The notes under the pieces: model-generated
What the model was told of the DNA's origin: nothing
The model's input: only the letters and a program-made list of their open reading frames with translations
Databases searched by the model: none
Made by a program: the position numbers and the translations under genes
Part shown: piece after piece, positions 43,530 through 54,150 of the stretch
Position numbering within the stretch: the stretch's first letter is position 1
Layout of the letters: each line of letters opens with the position of its first letter
Source of the DNA: Bacillus sp. V3B
Lineage (GTDB): Bacteria > Bacillota > Bacilli > Bacillales > Cytobacillaceae
Assembly (NCBI RefSeq): GCF_024494465.1
Contig: NZ_JAETXM010000020.1
Coordinates: 1 to 60,422 of the forward strand
Direction: 5' to 3'
DNA: 60,422 nucleotides

Positions 43530-46007
43530 GTGGGAAAGGTGGAACGGAACTTCATTGAACCAATTGGGGAAGTTGATTTTGCTAAATCGAAGCTAAGGTT
43601 AGAAAATCCTTTTAAAAACTTCCAGGTGAAGATGGAAACTCTTTTTCTGAAAAAGGGCTATATCCTTTTGTTTATAGGATTCTTACTTGGACGTTCATTA
43701 ATATTGGCAACGTTGACTCCATTTAGCATCCCATTTTTTGCTGCTGTCTATCTTGTTAGAAGAGACCGGGCTCCGTTGGCATTAATTGGTCTAATTGGTG
43801 GAGCAGCTACTTTATCTGTAATGGATGCGGTATCAACTTTTGCATTGACGGTTCTATTTTTAGTAATCTATCGATCTACAAAAAAGTGGTTGAAAAATGA
43901 GGTAAAGCTTATTCCTTTCTATGTATTTTCTGTTTTACTTCTTGGGAGTCTTGCTGAAGCATACGTACTCTCAGGACAATTTACATTGTATGAGCTCATG
44001 ATGGCAGGTGTAGAATCGAGTTTAGGCTTTATTTTAACACTGATCTTTTTACAGAGTCTTCCTTTATTGTCGATCTCAAAGCGCAGACAATCATTAAAAA
44101 CAGAAGAAATTGTCTGTTTAATTATCTTGCTTGCTTCGGTTATGACGGGAACGATTGGATGGACATTATATGATTTGTCGATTGATCATATTTTATCGCG
44201 TTATCTCGTATTATTATTTGCTTTTGTAGGTGGGGCGACGGTTGGGTCGACAGTGGGTGTTGTTACAGGTCTGATATTTAGTTTAGCAAGTGTTTCTAGC
44301 TTTTCGCATATGAGCCTTTTAGCTTTTTCTGGCTTGCTGGGCGGCCTCTTAAAAGAAGGGAAAAAAATAGGTGTTTCCATTGGCTTATTTATTTCAACCC
44401 TATTAATGAGTATGTATGGGGAAGGAAATAGCATCTTAGTTCAATCGATATTAGAAACAACGGTGGCAGTAGGGCTTCTTTTCCTTACACCCAAAAGCCT
44501 TACTTCAAAACTAGCAAAACATATTCCTGGTACACTTGAATATTCTCAAGAGCAGCAACAATATATGAGAAAGATGAGAGATGTGACAGCTCAAAGGGTG
44601 GAGCAGTTTTCCAACGTATTTCAAGCCCTTTCTAGTAGTTTTGCAAACCAGAATGAAACCATTGATTGGGATGAAACGGACCGAGAACTAGATTATTTTT
44701 TAAGTAATGTCACGGAAAAGACATGCCAACTTTGCCACAGGAAGGAACAATGTTGGACGAAGAACTTTAATACAACGTATGATTATATGAAAGAAATTAT
44801 GACGGAAATGGAACACAAAGAAGGAGAGGTTTCACAAAGGTTATATAGAGAATGGGGAACTCATTGTATCAAACCGAAAAAAGTAATTGAAGCTATGTAT
44901 CAGGAACTTACCTATTATCAAGCAAATCAGAAGTTAAAGAAACAAGTAAAAGAGTCAAGGAGGCTTGTAGCGGATCAATTGTTAGGTGTGTCAGAAGTGA
45001 TGGGGAATTTTGCGAAAGAAATCCAGAGAGAAAGGGAAAACCATCATAAGTCAGAGGAATTAATTCTTGAAGCAATGCAGGACTTTGGTATTCATATTGA
45101 AAATGTCGAAATTTATAGTCTGGAGCAAGGCAATGTTGATATTGATATGACGATACCTGATTATGAAGGTCATGGAGAATGTGAAAAAATCATCGCACCG
45201 ATGTTATCCGATATTTTAGGTGAGACAATTCTCGTTAATTCTGAAGAAAGTTCGGAATATCCAAATGGATTCTACCATGTTACATTCCGTTCTGCTAAGG
45301 CCTATACAGTTGAAACAGGAGTTGCACATGCTGCAAAGGATGGTGGATTAATTTCTGGTGATAGTTATTCAACGATTGAGCTAGGCTGTGGAAAGTATGC
45401 GGTAGCCATAAGTGATGGGATGGGAAATGGAGAGAGGGCCCATATTGAAAGTCAGGAAACACTTCAACTCCTACAAAAAATATTGCAATCAGGGATTGAA
45501 GAAAAGGTAGCGATCAAATCTGTTAATTCAGTGTTATCATTAAGAACAACAGATGAAATTTTTTCGACATTGGATTTAGCTATGGTGGATTTACAAAATG
45601 CTGCCGTAAAATTTCTGAAAATTGGATCTACTCCAAGTTTTATAAAAAGAGGAGGAAAGGTACTTAAAATACAGGCAAGTAACTTACCGATGGGGATTAT
45701 TGAGGATTTTGAAGTGGATGTAGTGAGTGAGCAATTAAAAGCTGGCGATCTTCTTGTTATGATGAGTGATGGAGTGTTTGAGGGACCGAAGCATGTAGAA
45801 AATTATGATCTATGGATGAAACGAAAAATAAAAGAATTAAAAACTGATGACCCTCAGGAGGTGGCTGACTTGATAATGGAAGATGTGATTCGGTCTAGGT
45901 CAGGCTTTATTGAGGATGATATGACTGTTGTTGTTGCAAAAATAAAACATAATACGCCAAAATGGGCATCAATCCCTGTTCACAAATATAAACAGAAAGC
46001 TAATTAA
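43530..46007 (+). CDS. spoIIE: Stage II sporulation protein E, PP2C phosphatase
   Basis: Septum-associated phosphatase that dephosphorylates SpoIIAA-P and so activates sigma-F; it also binds FtsZ. Ten or so N-terminal membrane segments (residues about 35-330), a central region with Cys pairs (CQLCHRKEQC near 400) and a C-terminal PPM domain. Metal-binding Asp residues are seen in AISDGMGNG near 627 and MMSDGVFEGPKH near 742. 825 aa, close to B. subtilis (827). The start is GTG 43530; the ATG two bases earlier is in another frame. GAGGGAG lies 9-10 bases upstream. Confidence 0.97.
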   Translation: MGKVERNFIEPIGEVDFAKSKLRLENPFKNFQVKMETLFLKKGYILLFIGFLLGRSLILATLTPFSIPFFAAVYLVRRDRAPLALIGLIGGAATLSVMDAVSTFALTVLFLVIYRSTKKWLKNEVKLIPFYVFSVLLLGSLAEAYVLSGQFTLYELMMAGVESSLGFILTLIFLQSLPLLSISKRRQSLKTEEIVCLIILLASVMTGTIGWTLYDLSIDHILSRYLVLLFAFVGGATVGSTVGVVTGLIFSLASVSSFSHMSLLAFSGLLGGLLKEGKKIGVSIGLFISTLLMSMYGEGNSILVQSILETTVAVGLLFLTPKSLTSKLAKHIPGTLEYSQEQQQYMRKMRDVTAQRVEQFSNVFQALSSSFANQNETIDWDETDRELDYFLSNVTEKTCQLCHRKEQCWTKNFNTTYDYMKEIMTEMEHKEGEVSQRLYREWGTHCIKPKKVIEAMYQELTYYQANQKLKKQVKESRRLVADQLLGVSEVMGNFAKEIQRERENHHKSEELILEAMQDFGIHIENVEIYSLEQGNVDIDMTIPDYEGHGECEKIIAPMLSDILGETILVNSEESSEYPNGFYHVTFRSAKAYTVETGVAHAAKDGGLISGDSYSTIELGCGKYAVAISDGMGNGERAHIESQETLQLLQKILQSGIEEKVAIKSVNSVLSLRTTDEIFSTLDLAMVDLQNAAVKFLKIGSTPSFIKRGGKVLKIQASNLPMGIIEDFEVDVVSEQLKAGDLLVMMSDGVFEGPKHVENYDLWMKRKIKELKTDDPQEVADLIMEDVIRSRSGFIEDDMTVVVAKIKHNTPKWASIPVHKYKQKAN

Positions 46008-46067
46008 TGTATAAATTCCCTTCCGATAGTCGAAAATGGTAAAAATTCATATTTGGAGGGGAACTTG

Positions 46068-46805
46068 ATGAAGACAGGAACACTCAAGCAAATCTTACTG
46101 ATTACAGATGGTTGCTCTAATCAAGGGGAAGATCCTATCGCTATGGCTGCTCTTGCTAAGGAGCAGGGGATTACTGTAAACGTAATAGGTGTCATGGATC
46201 AGGATATTATCGATGACCAAGGGTTAAAAGAAATCGAAGGAATCTCCATGGCGGGTGGTGGAGTAAGTCAAGTTGTCTATGCTCATAAGCTTTCACAAAC
46301 TGTTCAAATGGTTACAAGAAAGGCTATGACACAAACTCTTCAAGGCGTGATAAATAAAGAATTAAAGCAAATACTCGGACAATCTCAAACAGTGGAAGAT
46401 CTCCCACCAGAAAAAAGAGGAGAAGTCATGGAAGTTGTTGATGAGCTTGGGGAAACAGTTGAGCTAGAGGTGCTTATTCTTGTTGATACAAGTGCAAGTA
46501 TGAAGCAAAAACTTCCAACGGTAAAAGAAGCGCTTCTTGATCTTTCTTTAAGCTTAAACGCTCGAACTGGTGAAAATCGTTTTTCTGTCTTTGTATTTCC
46601 TGGGAAAAAGAAGGATGTTGAAAAATTATTAGATTGGACACCACGACTTGACTCATTGACGGAAGTTTTCTCAAAATTAACAACTGGTGGTATTACGCCA
46701 ACTGGTCCAGCAATTAATGAAGCTTTAGGTTATTTCAGAAAAAAACGTTCATTAAGGAGTTTGCTCTCTCGTGATGATGAATCATTCTATGAAGAATCAG
46801 TGTAA
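46068..46805 (+). CDS. yabS: vWA domain protein YabS
   Basis: Von Willebrand A-type protein (245 aa, as in B. subtilis), expressed during sporulation; role unknown. A MIDAS motif DTSAS lies near residues 141-145 (VLILVDTSASMKQK) with a downstream Thr in TTGGITPTGPA. The N-terminal half begins with a partial second MIDAS-like ITDGCSNQGED. The TTG at 46053 is inside the ribosome site TTGGAGGGG, so ATG 46068 is used. Its 3' end overlaps yabT by 32 bp. Confidence 0.92.
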   Translation: MKTGTLKQILLITDGCSNQGEDPIAMAALAKEQGITVNVIGVMDQDIIDDQGLKEIEGISMAGGGVSQVVYAHKLSQTVQMVTRKAMTQTLQGVINKELKQILGQSQTVEDLPPEKRGEVMEVVDELGETVELEVLILVDTSASMKQKLPTVKEALLDLSLSLNARTGENRFSVFVFPGKKKDVEKLLDWTPRLDSLTEVFSKLTTGGITPTGPAINEALGYFRKKRSLRSLLSRDDESFYEESV

Positions 46806-47742
46806 AGTGAAGCCAGGGACAATCATTGAAGGCAAATGGCATAAGAAGCATTATATCATTTTGAAAGAGCTAGGGTTTGGGGCGAACGGGATTGTCTATC
46901 TCGCAAAGTGGCACAATCAACAAGTAGCTTTAAAAATGAGCGATAATGGAATGTCTATAACGTCTGAAGTGAATGTGCTTAAATCCTTTGCAAAGGTCCA
47001 GGGATCAGCCCTTGGACCTTCTTTACTTGATGTAGACGATTGGGAGCGAAAGAGTGGTCAAATTTCTTTTTATGTTATGGAGTATATTCAAGGTCCGGAA
47101 TTTATGACATTCATTGAACAGAAGGGGATCTCTTGGATGCCAGTATTAACGTTACAGTTATTAACCGATTTAGAAAGGCTACATCGTAATGGTTGGGTAT
47201 TCGGTGATCTAAAACCGGAAAATTTAATTGTAACAGGCCCTCCTGCTAGAATTCGCTGTATTGATGTTGGTGGAACTACGATAAAAGGGAGAGCCATAAA
47301 GGAATACACCGAATTTTACGATAGAGGTTATTGGGGACTGGGTTCGAGAAAAGCTGACTCAGGGTATGATTTATTTGCTGTTGCCATGATCATGATTAAT
47401 ACCGTTTATCCAAAACGATTTAATAAAACAACAGGCGGTATTATGCAGTTACGTGATCACATTAATCAAAATAAACAATTAAAAAAGTTTGAAGAAGTTA
47501 TTTTAGGTGCGTTACAAGGACATTATCATTCAGCTGAAGAGATGCGAAACGGTTTATTACAAATTATCAGTAAAGACCGTCAGGATACAAGAAAAGTGAC
47601 TAGACAAACAAGGTCAAGTCATTCGGCTCATCGACCAGTAAAGCAAAAGAAGCAAAAAAAGAGTGGAAGAATAGAGACCTTCCTAATATTTACCATTGTT
47701 ATACTATTATATATTTTTTACATTTACGGACAGTTAATCTAA
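46774..47742 (+). CDS. yabT: Membrane-anchored serine/threonine kinase YabT
   Basis: Hanks-type kinase, DNA-activated in B. subtilis and acting at the septum in sporulation and DNA-damage responses. The glycine loop LGFGANGIVYLAKW lies near 33-46, the lysine in VALKMS near 52, the catalytic loop GDLKPENLI near 143-151 and IDVGGTT in place of DFG near 162-168. A basic linker (about 265-300) precedes a C-terminal membrane segment (FLIFTIVILLYIFYIYG); there is no PASTA domain. GTG 46771, ATG 46774, ATG 46777 and ATG 46789 are all possible starts without a good ribosome site, consistent with coupling to yabS. 322 aa. Confidence 0.93.
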   Translation: MMNHSMKNQCKVKPGTIIEGKWHKKHYIILKELGFGANGIVYLAKWHNQQVALKMSDNGMSITSEVNVLKSFAKVQGSALGPSLLDVDDWERKSGQISFYVMEYIQGPEFMTFIEQKGISWMPVLTLQLLTDLERLHRNGWVFGDLKPENLIVTGPPARIRCIDVGGTTIKGRAIKEYTEFYDRGYWGLGSRKADSGYDLFAVAMIMINTVYPKRFNKTTGGIMQLRDHINQNKQLKKFEEVILGALQGHYHSAEEMRNGLLQIISKDRQDTRKVTRQTRSSHSAHRPVKQKKQKKSGRIETFLIFTIVILLYIFYIYGQLI

Positions 47743-47928
47743 GAAAAAGAGAGTGAAATAAATGAATTCAAAGGTTGGTTATAAATATAATTGAAAATGA
47801 TAGGGCTACGATTTTGGTTACAAGTTTGAAACATGTTATGCTTATAGAGTAAGAAAAGAGTTGAACATATTTTAATAGGGATAATAGATTTTTATTCACT
47901 ATATACTAGTTAGTAGGGAAGCGTAGTT

Positions 47929-49320
47929 ATGGTAGAAGAGAAAATAGAAAGTTTTCTAAAAAACAAAAAATTTACATTAACAGGGAAAAGGTTACTTGTT
48001 GGTGTATCGGGCGGACCTGATTCATTGGCCCTTCTAAATTATTTATGGGAAAAACAGTCTCAACATCATTTTTATTTTGTTGTTGCCCATGTTGATCATA
48101 TGTTTAGAGGGACTGAATCATTTAATGAAGCAAAGTTTGTAGAACAGTACTGTGAGGATAGAAAGATACCATTTCGAATGACAAGAATAAACGTACCCGA
48201 ATATATGAAGAAGACGGGGAAAAGTTCTCAAGTTTCTTCAAGAGAATGTCGTTATCAATTTTTTGCAGAAGTAATGGAGGAACATCAGCTTACATACGTA
48301 GCCTTAGCCCATCATGGGGATGATCAGATTGAAACGGTATTAATGAGATTAACTCGAGGAAGTTCAGGTTCATCCAGAGCAGGTATACCCTTTATAAGGC
48401 CCTTTAATAATGGATTTATCTTCAGGCCCTTTCTATGCCTAAGTCGAAAGGAAATAGAGCAATATTGTATAGAGCATGAGCTAGAGCCTCGGCATGACCC
48501 CAGTAATGAAAAAGATGACTATCTCCGAAATAGGTACCGTAAATATGTGGTTCCTTTCTTGAAACGCGAGAATTCACATGTACATGAGCACTTTCAACGA
48601 TTTAGTGAAGACCTTCAAGAAGATGAACTGTTGCTACGTGAATTAACCATTCAAAAAATGAAAACAGTATGGAAAGAAAAAAAACATAGTAAAATAACGA
48701 TTGATATCGATGCTTTCCAAGTGATCCCTATGCCTTTACAAAGAAGAGGTATTAAACTAATATTAGACTATCTTTACAAAAAAAGACCAGCATCCTTATC
48801 GGCTATACATATTGATCATTTCTTTTCTTTAATTGAAAGTAGTCATCCTTCAGGAAGGTTAGATTTCCCATCAGGTTTAAAAGTCATTCGTTCCTATCAA
48901 AAATGTCATTTTCTTTTCCATAGTGAAAATAAAGAAGGCTTTCGATTTGAATTAAGTGAACCTGGAGATTGTATCCTTCCTAACGGGGACTCAATCAACC
49001 TCCGATTTACAGATAGCGATCTACAGGAAAATAGTCTCTACTCCATTCTTTTAAATAAAGAGGATGTGTCTCTTCCAGTTATTATTAGGACAAGGCAACC
49101 AGGCGATCGTATGAGTTTGAAAGGAATGGAAGGAACAAAAAAGGTTAAGAACATCTTTATTGATGAGAAAATCCCTGTTGGTGAAAGAGAAAATTGGCCT
49201 GTGGTTACAGATATTCATAACCGCATTATTTGGCTTCCAGGATTAAAGAAATACCATGAAGCAGATGCTGTTCATCAAGATAAAGATTATATTCTTCTGA
49301 CATATAGGCGAAAGAACTAG
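47929..49320 (+). CDS. tilS: tRNA(Ile)-lysidine synthetase
   Basis: Converts C34 of the CAT-anticodon isoleucine tRNA to lysidine, using ATP and lysine; essential. The PP-loop SGGPDSLAL lies near 27-35, followed by HVDHMFRG and LAHHGDDQIETVLMRL. The C-terminal TilS domains contain RTRQPGDRMSLKGMEGTKKVKN and FIDEKIPVGERENWPVV. 463 aa versus 472. AGTAGGGAAG upstream. hpt follows, as in the tilS-hpt-ftsH order. Confidence 0.96.
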   Translation: MVEEKIESFLKNKKFTLTGKRLLVGVSGGPDSLALLNYLWEKQSQHHFYFVVAHVDHMFRGTESFNEAKFVEQYCEDRKIPFRMTRINVPEYMKKTGKSSQVSSRECRYQFFAEVMEEHQLTYVALAHHGDDQIETVLMRLTRGSSGSSRAGIPFIRPFNNGFIFRPFLCLSRKEIEQYCIEHELEPRHDPSNEKDDYLRNRYRKYVVPFLKRENSHVHEHFQRFSEDLQEDELLLRELTIQKMKTVWKEKKHSKITIDIDAFQVIPMPLQRRGIKLILDYLYKKRPASLSAIHIDHFFSLIESSHPSGRLDFPSGLKVIRSYQKCHFLFHSENKEGFRFELSEPGDCILPNGDSINLRFTDSDLQENSLYSILLNKEDVSLPVIIRTRQPGDRMSLKGMEGTKKVKNIFIDEKIPVGERENWPVVTDIHNRIIWLPGLKKYHEADAVHQDKDYILLTYRRKN

Positions 49321-49452
49321 AATAAAGGGATATCGCAATGTCTTGGATAAATCAATTCCTAGGTGGAGAAACTTTGAATGAAAGAAACAAACTAAATGAT
49401 ACATGAATAGGTTCTGAAATGAAGCATTGATCATCTAGGGGGCATACTTAAT

Positions 49453-49998
49453 ATGAAAAACGATATTGAAAAGGTATTAATAACAGAAGAAGAACTGCAA
49501 GAAAAGGCAAAAGAGTTAGGTACGCAATTGACAGAGGATTACAAGGACCGATTTCCTCTTGCAGTAGGTGTTCTTAAGGGATCTATGTTATTTATGGGTG
49601 ACCTTTTGAAACGAATCGATACTCAACTTGAAATGGATTTTATGGATGTTTCAAGCTATGGAAATTCGAGGGTTTCTTCCGGAGAAGTAAAAATTATAAA
49701 GGATTTAAATACTTCTGTTGAGGGACGAGATATCCTCATTATTGAAGATATTATTGATACTGGTTTAACGTTAAGTTATTTGGTCGAGTTATTCTACTAT
49801 CGAAAAGCAAAGTCTGTAAAAATTGTTACTCTACTTGATAAACCAACAGGAAGGAAAGCAGATATTAAAGCCGACTACGTTGGATTTATTGTTCCAGATG
49901 CATTTGTTGTTGGTTACGGCTTAGATTATGCAGAAAAATATCGTAATCTTCCATATATCGGTATATTAAAGCCGCGTGTATACAGTAGCGATGTGTAA
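49453..49998 (+). CDS. hpt: Hypoxanthine-guanine phosphoribosyltransferase
   Basis: Purine salvage enzyme that makes IMP/GMP with PRPP. The PRPP loop [17 protein letters not shown] lies near 94-110. The SSYGNSR motif lies near 69, the [13 protein letters not shown] substrate loop near 40-52, and DFMDVSSYG near 64 contributes. The C-terminal [12 protein letters not shown] fits. 181 aa against 180. CTAGGGGG precedes the ATG. In B. subtilis HprT and TilS together activate ftsH transcription. Confidence 0.96.
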   Translation: MKNDIEKVLITEEELQEKAKELGTQLTEDYKDRFPLAVGVLKGSMLFMGDLLKRIDTQLEMDFMDVSSYGNSRVSSGEVKIIKDLNTSVEGRDILIIEDIIDTGLTLSYLVELFYYRKAKSVKIVTLLDKPTGRKADIKADYVGFIVPDAFVVGYGLDYAEKYRNLPYIGILKPRVYSSDV

Positions 49999-50130
49999 TA
50001 GAAGCCAGATAAGGACAGTCTATACCATATTTATGAATAAGCTTGGTTTAAGAAGTGTAAATTCTTGTATTAGTATGATTTTCTATGGTACTATACACTA
50101 TAGTTTGTTGACCGTGGGAGGAGGTAAGGG

Positions 50131-52128
50131 ATGAATCGGATTTTCCGCAATACCATCTTTTATTTATTAATCTTTTTAGTCATTATTGGCGTTGTTAGTT
50201 TTTTTAATAGTGGTAACCAGCCGACAGAAAATATCTCTTATGATAGGTTTATTGATCATCTTGAGGATGGTGAAGTAACATCTCTAACAATGCAACCAGA
50301 GCGTGGTGTGCTTGAAGTACGGGGACAACTTGAAGGATATGATGAAGGTAAGTTTTTCATCACTTATGTATCGAATACTGACAGTGAAGTTGAACGAATC
50401 AATGATTTATCTGACAATTTTGAACTCCAAAAACTACCAGCTAAAGAAACAAGCGGATGGGTAACATTCTTTACATCTATTATTCCGTTTGTCATTATCT
50501 TTATTTTATTCTTCTTCTTGCTTAATCAAGCGCAAGGTGGAGGAAGCCGAGTAATGAATTTCGGTAAAAGTAAGGCCAAGCTTTATACCGAGGATAAGAA
50601 GAAAGTTCGATTTAAAGATGTGGCAGGTGCCGATGAAGAGAAACAGGAACTTGTCGAAGTCGTTGACTTTTTGAAAGATCCTAGAAAGTTTGTCGAGCTA
50701 GGTGCTAGAATTCCAAAAGGGGTACTTCTTGTTGGGCCTCCTGGTACAGGTAAAACATTACTTGCTCGTGCAACAGCAGGAGAAGCGGGTGTTCCATTCT
50801 TCTCTATTAGTGGTTCAGACTTCGTTGAAATGTTCGTCGGGGTTGGGGCTTCGCGTGTCCGAGACTTATTTGAAACAGCTAAGAAAAATGCTCCTTGTAT
50901 TATTTTCATTGATGAAATTGATGCTGTGGGTCGTCAGCGTGGTGCTGGACTAGGTGGTGGACACGATGAACGTGAGCAAACACTTAACCAGTTACTTGTT
51001 GAGATGGATGGCTTTGGAGGAAACGAAGGGATCATTATTATTGCCGCAACAAACCGTGCGGATATTCTAGACCCAGCACTTCTACGTCCAGGACGTTTTG
51101 ACCGTCAAATCACAGTTGATCGACCAGACCTTGCCGGTCGCGAGGCTGTATTAAAGGTTCATGCGCGTAACAAGCCTTTAGATGAACATGTTAATTTAAA
51201 ATCAATTGCACAACGAACTCCAGGCTTCTCAGGTGCAGATCTTGAAAATCTTCTAAATGAAGCTGCACTTGTGGCGGCACGTCGAGACAAGAAGAAAATC
51301 GATATGCTTGATATTGATGAGGCAACAGACCGAGTGATTGCAGGACCTGCGAAAAAGAGCCGGGTTATTTCCAAAAAGGAAAGAAATATTGTTGCTTTCC
51401 ATGAAGCTGGACATACGGTTATTGGATTAATTCTGGATGATGCAGAAATTGTTCAAAAAGTTACCATTGTTCCTCGTGGTCAAGCAGGTGGTTACGCTGT
51501 AATGCTTCCTAAGGAAGACCGTTACTTTATGACTAAACCTGAATTACTTGATAAAATAACCGGTCTACTTGGTGGTCGTGTCTCAGAGGAAGTTGTTTTT
51601 GGTGAAGTGAGTACGGGTGCTCATAATGACTTCCAACGTGCGACAGGAATTGCTCGTCGTATGGTAACGGAGTTTGGAATGAGTGATAAACTTGGACCTC
51701 TGCAATTTGGTCAGGCACAAGGTGGTCAAGTATTCTTAGGTCGTGACTTTCATAATGATCAAAATTATTCGGATGCGATTGCCTATGAAATTGATCTTGA
51801 AATTCAGCGGATTATTAAAGAGTGTTATGAAAAAGCAAGAAACATATTAACAGAACACCGTGACACGCTTAACGTCATTGCTAACACTTTACTTGAAGTA
51901 GAAACTTTAGATTCAGAACAAATTAAGCATTTGGCTGATCATGGAACGCTTCCTGAAAGAAAAATCGGGACGGATAAGAATACTGATGCTTCCACTGATA
52001 ATGTAAAAGTGAACATTAGTAAGAAAAAAGATGAAACGACAGAAGAAACAAATCTGGTTAGTGAGAAACATTCTAATCAAGATGAAACTTCAGATACTAA
52101 AGATGAGAACTTAGATAATCGTTCATAA
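50131..52128 (+). CDS. ftsH: ATP-dependent zinc metalloprotease FtsH
   Basis: Membrane AAA+ protease that degrades regulatory and damaged membrane proteins. Two membrane segments (about 5-25 and 110-131) precede the AAA domain, with Walker A GPPGTGKT near 202-209, Walker [12 protein letters not shown] near 255-265 and the SRH ending RPGRFDRQ. The zinc-protease motif is HEAGH near 424-428. The charged, Lys/Glu/Asp-rich C-terminal tail (about 610-665) is longer than in B. subtilis (637 aa total). The start has GGGAGGAGG. Confidence 0.97.
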   Translation: MNRIFRNTIFYLLIFLVIIGVVSFFNSGNQPTENISYDRFIDHLEDGEVTSLTMQPERGVLEVRGQLEGYDEGKFFITYVSNTDSEVERINDLSDNFELQKLPAKETSGWVTFFTSIIPFVIIFILFFFLLNQAQGGGSRVMNFGKSKAKLYTEDKKKVRFKDVAGADEEKQELVEVVDFLKDPRKFVELGARIPKGVLLVGPPGTGKTLLARATAGEAGVPFFSISGSDFVEMFVGVGASRVRDLFETAKKNAPCIIFIDEIDAVGRQRGAGLGGGHDEREQTLNQLLVEMDGFGGNEGIIIIAATNRADILDPALLRPGRFDRQITVDRPDLAGREAVLKVHARNKPLDEHVNLKSIAQRTPGFSGADLENLLNEAALVAARRDKKKIDMLDIDEATDRVIAGPAKKSRVISKKERNIVAFHEAGHTVIGLILDDAEIVQKVTIVPRGQAGGYAVMLPKEDRYFMTKPELLDKITGLLGGRVSEEVVFGEVSTGAHNDFQRATGIARRMVTEFGMSDKLGPLQFGQAQGGQVFLGRDFHNDQNYSDAIAYEIDLEIQRIIKECYEKARNILTEHRDTLNVIANTLLEVETLDSEQIKHLADHGTLPERKIGTDKNTDASTDNVKVNISKKKDETTEETNLVSEKHSNQDETSDTKDENLDNRS

Positions 52129-52134
52129 TTTCTA

Positions 52135-52166
52135 AAAGGCGCTCCTAATCGAGCGCCTTTTTTCTA
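52135..52166 (+). terminator. Terminator after ftsH
   Basis: AAGGCGCTC / GAGCGCCTT stem followed by seven Ts. Confidence 0.92.
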
Positions 52167-52332
52167 TACAAAAAGGGAATTTTATTCAGTTAAGTACAAT
52201 GCTCGACTATTGACAATCGAAGTATTAAAGTGTGCTATTCTTTTCGTTGTTTCTGATTACACAGTTAAAAGCTATTTGTGTTATGATGTTTGCAGTGTAA
52301 GCGAATCATATTAGAAAATGTGGTGAATGATG

Positions 52333-53115
52333 ATGATTTTTGTATTTGATGTTGGTAATACAAACACGGTTTTAGGCGTGTACAAGGGTGAGGAACTAAT
52401 CCATCATTGGAGAATTGAAACGCATCGTAATAGAACAGAAGATGAGTATGGGATGGTAATTAAGTCACTATTTGACCATGTTCACTTACCTTTTGCAGAT
52501 ATAGATGGAATTATTATTTCTTCGGTAGTACCTCCTATTATGTTTGCATTAGAAAGAATGTGTCAAAAGTATTTTCATGTTAAACCATTTGTAGTTGGAC
52601 CAGGAATTAAGACAGGCTTAAATATTAAATATGATAATCCAAGAGAAGTTGGAGCCGATCGTATTGTGAATGCTGTTGGAGCTATTCATGAATATGGAAG
52701 TCCATTAATTATTGTTGACTTTGGTACGGCCACAACTTATTGCTATATTAACGAGGCGAAACAGTATTTAGGTGGGGCTATTGCACCGGGAATATCGATC
52801 TCAACAGAAGCTTTATATACAAGAGCATCTAAGTTGCCTAGGATCGAGATTATGCGTCCTGATGGAGTAGTAGGGAAAAATACAGTTTCTGCTATGCAAT
52901 CGGGAATTCTCTATGGTTATGTGGGGCAGGTAGAGGGAATTGTAAATAGAATGAAGGCAGAAAGTAAACAAACTCCTACGGTCATTGCGACAGGGGGGCT
53001 TGCAGGTCTCATTTCTCAGGAATCAACAATCATCGATATTATTGATCCATTTTTAACTTTAAAAGGATTACAGCTTATTTATAAACGAAATGTGGAGAGT
53101 CTAAAAAATAGTTGA
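52333..53115 (+). CDS. coaX: Type III pantothenate kinase
   Basis: First step of coenzyme A synthesis; potassium- and ATP-dependent, feedback-insensitive. ASKHA fold with [13 protein letters not shown] at the N-terminus (Asp near 5), [20 protein letters not shown] near 97-112 and VDFGTATTY near 128-136. Three tandem ATGs occur at 52327, 52330 and 52333. The third is best spaced from GGTGA and aligns with B. subtilis (258 aa), giving 260 aa. A candidate extended -10 (TGTTATGAT, 52279-52287) lies upstream. hslO follows 35 bp after. Confidence 0.95.
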   Translation: MIFVFDVGNTNTVLGVYKGEELIHHWRIETHRNRTEDEYGMVIKSLFDHVHLPFADIDGIIISSVVPPIMFALERMCQKYFHVKPFVVGPGIKTGLNIKYDNPREVGADRIVNAVGAIHEYGSPLIIVDFGTATTYCYINEAKQYLGGAIAPGISISTEALYTRASKLPRIEIMRPDGVVGKNTVSAMQSGILYGYVGQVEGIVNRMKAESKQTPTVIATGGLAGLISQESTIIDIIDPFLTLKGLQLIYKRNVESLKNS

Positions 53116-53150
53116 GAAATAGGGCTTTTTAAAATGAAAGGAGTAAATAA

Positions 53151-54029
53151 ATGGAAGATTATTTAGTGAAAGCAATAGCCTATAGTGGGCAAGTGCGTGC
53201 ATATTCTGTTTGTAGTACAGAAACAGTAAATGAAGCGCAGCGACGTCATTATACATGGCCAACTGCATCAGCTGCCTTAGGAAGAGCAATGACAGCAACG
53301 GTGATGATGGGAGCTATGTTAGCAGACGAGGATAAATTAACCGTAAAAATTAACGGCGGAGGACCTATTGGAAATATTTTGGTCGATAGCAATGCAAAGG
53401 GCGAAGTTAGAGGCTATGTTTCAAATCCCCAAATCCATTTTGATTTAAACGAACATGGAAAATTAGATGTCAAAAGAGCAGTTGGAACAGACGGGATGTT
53501 ATCAGTTGTAAAAGATATTGGACTACGTGACTTTTTTACGGGGCAAGTTCCAATTGTATCGGGTGAATTAGGGGAAGATTTTACTTATTATTTTTCCTCA
53601 TCTGAACAAATTCCTTCGGCTGTTGGTGTTGGGGTACTTGTTAATCCTAACAACTCCATTCTAGCAGCTGGGGGATTTATCATCCAATTAATGCCAGGTA
53701 CTGACGATGAGACGATCACAAAAATAGAAAAACGTCTAACAGAGATTCCTCCCATTTCAAAACAGATTGAAAAGGGCTTGTCGCCGGAGGACTTATTAAC
53801 TGAAGTTTTGGGAGAAGAGCAAATAAAATTTCTTGAGAAATTCCCTGTTTCTTTTACCTGTACCTGTTCAAAAGAGCGATTTGGTAATGCGATTATTGGC
53901 CTTGGTAAAAAAGAAATACAAGACATGTTGGATACTGATGGACAGGCCGAAACGCATTGTCACTTTTGTAATGAAAAATACCTTTATACAAAAGAGGAGT
54001 TAGAAGAGTTAAAAAAGGATGCTAACTAA
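53151..54029 (+). CDS. hslO: Redox-regulated chaperone Hsp33
   Basis: Holdase activated by oxidation and unfolding. The C-terminal zinc switch has Cys-x-Cys (CTCSKERF near 237-239) and Cys-x-x-Cys (HCHFC near 270-273). The N-terminal domain has the family motif [24 protein letters not shown] (about 64-87). 292 aa, as in B. subtilis (291). The start follows AAAGGAG. In B. subtilis yacD lies between hslO and cysK; it is absent here. Confidence 0.96.
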   Translation: MEDYLVKAIAYSGQVRAYSVCSTETVNEAQRRHYTWPTASAALGRAMTATVMMGAMLADEDKLTVKINGGGPIGNILVDSNAKGEVRGYVSNPQIHFDLNEHGKLDVKRAVGTDGMLSVVKDIGLRDFFTGQVPIVSGELGEDFTYYFSSSEQIPSAVGVGVLVNPNNSILAAGGFIIQLMPGTDDETITKIEKRLTEIPPISKQIEKGLSPEDLLTEVLGEEQIKFLEKFPVSFTCTCSKERFGNAIIGLGKKEIQDMLDTDGQAETHCHFCNEKYLYTKEELEELKKDAN

Positions 54030-54073
54030 GTGTAAGTAGTCGATAATAAAGTTACTTTTTCCCATCAAAAAGA

Positions 54074-54102
54074 TTGACAATTCCTGAAAATGCTGATAAA
54101 TT
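54074..54102 (+). promoter_or_regulatory. Sigma-A promoter of cysK
   Basis: TTGACA (54074-54079), 17 bp, TAAATT (54097-54102): a perfect -35 and a weak -10. Predicted start is near 54109, inside the CymR-like box. Confidence 0.6.
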
Positions 54103-54107
54103 TAAAT

Positions 54108-54132
54108 TAAACCAATATAAATAGTCGGAATA
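54108..54132 (+). promoter_or_regulatory. CymR-like operator of cysK
   Basis: TTAAACCAATATAAATAGTC followed by GGAAT resembles the CymR site in Firmicutes (TAAWNCNANWNNANWNGGAATT, from memory). It covers the predicted transcription start, a good position for repression when cysteine is plentiful. Confidence 0.5.
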
Positions 54133-54150
54133 AGAAAGGGTGCTAAAATT

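Noticed and set aside
43528-43530. ATG two bases before the spoIIE GTG as start codon
   Set aside because: It is in a different frame that does not give the SpoIIE protein; the GTG at 43530 aligns with the family N-terminus.
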